A DNA stretch of 64,000 bases, from positions 62,001 to 126,000 of the forward strand of contig OY829366.1 of assembly GCA_963691755.1 (NCBI GenBank), written 5' to 3'. Shown piece by piece: positions 60,913-64,000 of this stretch. Made by a program: the position numbers and the translations under genes. Under the pieces are notes generated by a model that saw only the letters and a program-made list of their open reading frames with translations, was not told the DNA's origin and did not search any database. Each line of letters starts with the position of its first letter. Position 1 is the stretch's first letter. This DNA is from Dinoroseobacter sp013215265 (GTDB lineage: Bacteria; Pseudomonadota; Alphaproteobacteria; Rhodobacterales; Rhodobacteraceae).

Positions 60913-62139
60913 TTATCCTTTAAACGGGTCTTCGAGAGCGGGCCGCACTGTGCCAAAACACGCACCAAATCCAACTCGATATCCATCGCCTTGGGCCGCG
61001 CCGTGCAGCCCAAGCGTATCGCCATCATGAATGAAGCTGCGGGGTGTTCCGTCAGAAAGCATCAGGGGGTCCTTGCCCCCCCAACTCAGTTCCAGAAGTG
61101 AGCCGCGATTTTCACGTTCTGGGCCGGAAATGGTGCCTGAACCCAACAGGTCCCCCACCCGCATCGGGCATCCCGAACTGGTATGGTGGGCGAGTTGCTG
61201 TGCGGCCGAGTAATACATCTCGCGGTAGTTGGTTTGCGCAATCTGTTCCCCGTTTAGTGTCACCGATAAAGCGATGTTGTAGAGCATAGGCCCCGTATCA
61301 CGCAGATGGGGTAAAAGCGGTATCTGACGTGTCGGAGTATCGCAACGGAAGGGGGCCAGTGCTTCTGCGGTCACGATCCATGCACCTATCGTGGTTGCTG
61401 TCGCCTTGGACTGGAATGGTCCCAACGGCTGGTACTCCCACGCCTGAATATCTCGCGCCGACCAGTCATTCAGAAGGACGTATCCAAAAATATTGGCGTC
61501 GGCCTTGTCGACGCTGATTGGACCGTTTGACGCGTTACCCACGATCGCACCCACCTCAAGCTCAATATCGAAGCGTTGTGAAGGGGCCCAGCGCGGCGCT
61601 TCATCATTGGTACCCTTTAGCTGCCCCCACGGCCTTCGAATGTCCGTGCCCGACACGACCACTGATGATGCCCGGCCATTATAGCCGATCGGGATATGTA
61701 GCCAGTTTGGAGGCAGCGCATTTTCAGCCCCGCGGAACATGGTCCCCACATTGGTGGCGTGATGGCGGCCCGAGTAGAAATCAGTGTATTCGGACACCGT
61801 AAACGGCATATGCAATGTTGCGTGCGTTTGTGGGACCAGTGCATCAGGCCGGGCCGGGGCATTCGCCGAAAGCAAATGCGTCAACGCTGTACGAAATGTG
61901 GACCACGCCGTTGATCCCAATTCCATCAACCCATTCCACCCGCGCGGATCACGCAGAACGTCAGAATTTACCGGCATGGCATCACACACCAGTTCAACGT
62001 CCAAAATGTCGTCGCCAATCGCCACACCCAATTTCTTGGGACCGTCACCGACGGAAAAGACCCCATAAGGCAGGTTGTTAAGTGGAAAGGGTGTCTCGGC
62101 AGAATTGGCCGATGTTACCCAACTTTCAATCAAGGGCAT
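60913..62139 (-). CDS. fahA: Fumarylacetoacetase
   Basis: FahA hydrolyses fumarylacetoacetate to fumarate and acetoacetate, the last step of tyrosine or homogentisate breakdown. It has 408 residues with an N-terminal SH3-like domain (LNNLPYGVFSVGDGPKKLG) and the FAH core: EYTDFYSGRHHATNVG with the catalytic His, FDIELEVGAIVGNASNGP with metal Glu residues, and NDWSARDIQAWEYQPLGPF. It is the second gene of the operon, 66 bases after hmgA. Confidence 0.95.
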   Translation of the reverse strand: MPLIESWVTSANSAETPFPLNNLPYGVFSVGDGPKKLGVAIGDDILDVELVCDAMPVNSDVLRDPRGWNGLMELGSTAWSTFRTALTHLLSANAPARPDALVPQTHATLHMPFTVSEYTDFYSGRHHATNVGTMFRGAENALPPNWLHIPIGYNGRASSVVVSGTDIRRPWGQLKGTNDEAPRWAPSQRFDIELEVGAIVGNASNGPISVDKADANIFGYVLLNDWSARDIQAWEYQPLGPFQSKATATTIGAWIVTAEALAPFRCDTPTRQIPLLPHLRDTGPMLYNIALSVTLNGEQIAQTNYREMYYSAAQQLAHHTSSGCPMRVGDLLGSGTISGPERENRGSLLELSWGGKDPLMLSDGTPRSFIHDGDTLGLHGAAQGDGYRVGFGACFGTVRPALEDPFKG

Positions 62140-62205
62140 ATTTTTACCTTTGCATCAGGTTGGACACCTGGGCATGTGTCCCGGATTGCAGGCGATTACG
62201 AGGCT

Positions 62206-63558
62206 TCATTTGACACCCGCAGTGCCGTCAAATTTCTTCTCAAGATCGGCCCAGCAATCGATGTAGTCATCCTGCAATGGTGCCTCTTTCGCTGCAAACT
62301 CGGTCAGATGCTGCGGGAAACGGGTTTCGAACATAAAACTCATTGTGTGTTCCAGCTTATCCGGACCAAGGTTCGAAGACGTTGCTTTCTCGAACGCCTC
62401 CCGGTCTGGTCCGTGGGGCAACATCATGTTGTGCAGGCTAATTCCACCTGGAACAAAGCCCTGCGGTTTGGCGTCATACTGACCATAAATATTGCCCATC
62501 ATCTCAGACATTATATTTTTGTGATACCAAGGCGGGCGGAATGTATCTTCTGCAACCAGCCAACGCTCGCGGAAAAGAACAAAATCGATGTTAGCTGTTC
62601 CGGGCACACCGGAAGGTGCGGTCAGCACGGTAAAGATTGAAGGGTCTGGATGATCAAAGAGGATCGCGCCAACCGGACAATAGGTTTTTAAGTCGTATTT
62701 ACAGGGCGCGTAGTTACCATGCCACGCGACGATATCGAGCGGACTATGCCCAATCTTCGTCTGGTGGAATTGGCCACACCATTTGACAATCACCTCAGAC
62801 GGAGCATCGCGATCCTCAAAGGCAGCAACGGGTGTTTTGAAATCACGTGGGTTTGCAAGGCAATTGGCCCCAATCGGCCCACGGTCAGGCAGATTAAACT
62901 TCTGGCCATAATTCTCGCAAACAAAGCCGCGACACGGTCCTTCAAGAACCTCGACGCGATAGACGAGACCGCGCGGGATGATCGCGATCTCCTGCGGTTC
63001 AATGTCAATCACACCCAATTCCGTCGCAAAGCGCAGTTTGCCCTGCTGCGGCACCACCAACAGTTCGGAATCAGCGGAATAGAAATAGCTGTCGACCATC
63101 GATTCGGTGACCAAATAGACATGGCTTGCCATGCCAACCTGCGTGTTCACGTCCCCTGCGGTGGTCATTGTACGCATGCCGGATAGCCAGGTCAGACCTT
63201 CCTGCGGATCAACTGGATCCCATCGATATTGTCCGAGACTGATAACATCATCGACAACGTGAGGAGCGCTTTTCCAATAGGACAGATCAATCTTCTGGAA
63301 CCGGTGCGTGTGCTTCACCGACGGACGAATCCGATAGCACCAGGTACGCTCAGGCCCGGGTTGCGTGAAGGCGGAACCTGAAAGCTGTTCCGCATAGAGC
63401 CCGTAATTCACTTTCTGAGGACTGTTTAGCCCTTGCGGCAACGCCCCGGGCAAAGCTTCGGTTTCAAAGTCGTTCGCCCAGCCCGGCATATAGCCTTCAT
63501 GTGTGCCAGTACCGCCAGCAGCGCGATGAAGGCCCGATATCAAAGTTGTCTGATTCAT
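62206..63558 (-). CDS. hmgA: Homogentisate 1,2-dioxygenase
   Basis: HmgA opens the homogentisate ring to maleylacetoacetate with Fe(II) and O2. At 450 residues it is full length. Iron ligands lie in PWYHKNIMSEMMG (His and Glu six apart) and ISLHNMMLPHGPDREAFEKA (His); IVKWCGQFHQTKIGHSPLD is a family mark. GGAGG lies 8 bases before the ATG. Maleylacetoacetate isomerase is not encoded in this operon, so either a separate gene or glutathione-independent isomerisation completes the path. It is divergent from the MarR gene. Confidence 0.96.
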   Translation of the reverse strand: MNQTTLISGLHRAAGGTGTHEGYMPGWANDFETEALPGALPQGLNSPQKVNYGLYAEQLSGSAFTQPGPERTWCYRIRPSVKHTHRFQKIDLSYWKSAPHVVDDVISLGQYRWDPVDPQEGLTWLSGMRTMTTAGDVNTQVGMASHVYLVTESMVDSYFYSADSELLVVPQQGKLRFATELGVIDIEPQEIAIIPRGLVYRVEVLEGPCRGFVCENYGQKFNLPDRGPIGANCLANPRDFKTPVAAFEDRDAPSEVIVKWCGQFHQTKIGHSPLDIVAWHGNYAPCKYDLKTYCPVGAILFDHPDPSIFTVLTAPSGVPGTANIDFVLFRERWLVAEDTFRPPWYHKNIMSEMMGNIYGQYDAKPQGFVPGGISLHNMMLPHGPDREAFEKATSSNLGPDKLEHTMSFMFETRFPQHLTEFAAKEAPLQDDYIDCWADLEKKFDGTAGVK

Positions 63559-63588
63559 CAGATATCCCTCCAGATTGAATTCGGCGTA

Positions 63589-63608
63589 TTAGTTGATTTT
63601 GTAACTAA
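63589..63608. promoter_or_regulatory. Probable MarR operator between hmgA and marR
   Basis: TTAGTT-N8-AACTAA, a perfect 6-bp palindrome with 8-base spacer, lying in the 66 bases between the two divergent starts. Position and symmetry fit a MarR-family site controlling both genes. Confidence 0.6.
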
Positions 63609-63624
63609 CAAGATTAAAGATACG

Positions 63625-64000
63625 ATGGTGACCCATTCTTCAGACTTCGATTTACGTAGCTTCAGCCCCTACCTGCTGAACATGGCCGCCGAACAAACCA
63701 GCCTCGCGTTTCAACCAAACTACAAAAACAGATACGGAATGCTGCGCACGGAATGGCGCGTTCTGTTCCACGTGGGACGTTATGGCCCAATCACATCAAA
63801 AGGCGTTTGCGCCCGTGCACGCATTCACAAGACAAAAGTCAGTCGCGCTGTGGCGGCTCTTGAACAAAAACGGTTCTTGAAGCGACAAACTGTGGAAGAA
63901 GACAGGCGAAATGAGATGCTATCGCTGACCACTGCAGGACACGCTGCCTTCCAAGATCTGTCTAAGGCGGCAAAGGATTTCGATACAAAATTGATGGCGG
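63625..64000 (+). CDS. MarR family regulator, 3' end cut by window
   Basis: Winged-helix regulator whose first 125 residues are visible, open to base 64000. ATG 63625 is the first start and sits 17 bases after the palindrome. The MarR core is LRTEWRVLFHVGRYGPITSK, then GVCARARIHKTKVSRAVAAL with EQKRFLKRQTVEEDRRNEML, including the D-x-R-x wing. Likely represses the hmgA operon; HmgR- or HpaR-like action with an aromatic ligand is inferred from the context. Confidence 0.85.
   Translation, partial: MVTHSSDFDLRSFSPYLLNMAAEQTSLAFQPNYKNRYGMLRTEWRVLFHVGRYGPITSKGVCARARIHKTKVSRAVAALEQKRFLKRQTVEEDRRNEMLSLTTAGHAAFQDLSKAAKDFDTKLMA

Noticed and set aside
62162..62181. GGACAC/GTGTCC hairpin between hmgA and fahA
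   Set aside because: Only 6 bp, no T-run, and the two genes appear to be in one operon.

Overview
The window reads as a chromosome segment of an alphaproteobacterium of the Roseobacter group (Rhodobacteraceae). This rests on the gene content and order (mreB-mreC-mreD-mrdA-rodA; a leuA preceded by a leucine-rich leader peptide; soeABC; puuD with a fused cytochrome c domain; the hmgA/fahA cluster) and on the style of the encoded proteins. It was read from sequence alone; no database search was run.

Layout. (1) 1-5875 is an accessory block next to the 3' end of a tRNA-Gln(UUG) gene (5876-5950, minus). It holds an HNH endonuclease cut by the left edge, the tail of a broken staphylococcal-nuclease-like gene, a DUF3800 gene between two faint copies of one repeat, and a tight minus-strand operon: DUF262 protein, DUF3696 ATPase, unrecognised third protein. 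This operon is the best candidate for a phage-defence system; it resembles the Menshen layout as far as I remember it. (2) 6021-10811 is a minus-strand surface-polysaccharide operon: capsule-export ATPase, capsule-export inner membrane protein with a CTGCGG hexamer tract, kdsA and a phosphohexomutase. (3) 11180-12561 carries a family-4-like uracil-DNA glycosylase and an SseB-like protein. (4) 12575-19124 is the rod-shape operon plus ghrA. (5) 19269-20971 is leuA with its leader. (6) 21067-34497 is mixed housekeeping: SDR, a 19-repeat MORN protein, a frameshifted nadE, a peroxiredoxin-like protein, a DUF1801 pseudogene, gltX, a MATE pump, GGCT, a KAS III enzyme, a cold-shock protein, a SRAP protein lacking its catalytic cysteine, ettA and a MOSC protein. 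(7) 34496-36090 is a TetR-PspA unit with four identical-class operators and a 31-residue membrane microprotein. (8) 36117-45694 holds a Lin0512 pair, an aldo-keto reductase with nadD, a DUF2059 protein, an FAH-family hydrolase, two membrane proteins of unknown function, and tesA divergent from a YbbA/YbbP-type transporter. (9) 45698-55952 holds sdaA, soeABC (sulfite oxidation) and a run of poorly known genes ending in an aldose epimerase. (10) 55949-64000 holds puuD, a GntR/FCD regulator, and a homogentisate catabolic operon (hmgA-fahA-metallo-hydrolase-FAD hydroxylase-DUF2783) with a divergent MarR regulator cut by the right edge.

Several units appear to work together. KdsA and the phosphohexomutase would supply KDO and hexose phosphates to the polysaccharide exported by the KpsT/KpsE-like pair, although no permease gene is present. 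MreBCD, PBP2 and RodA form the elongasome. The TetR protein probably represses pspA through TGAAC-N3-GTTCA boxes that overlap a recognisable promoter. HmgA and FahA open and cleave the ring made by a flavin hydroxylase; GntR- and MarR-type regulators sit at the two ends, each with a nearby palindrome. Broken genes (SNase, DUF1801, possibly nadE) and a non-canonical SRAP are the main signs of decay or altered function.
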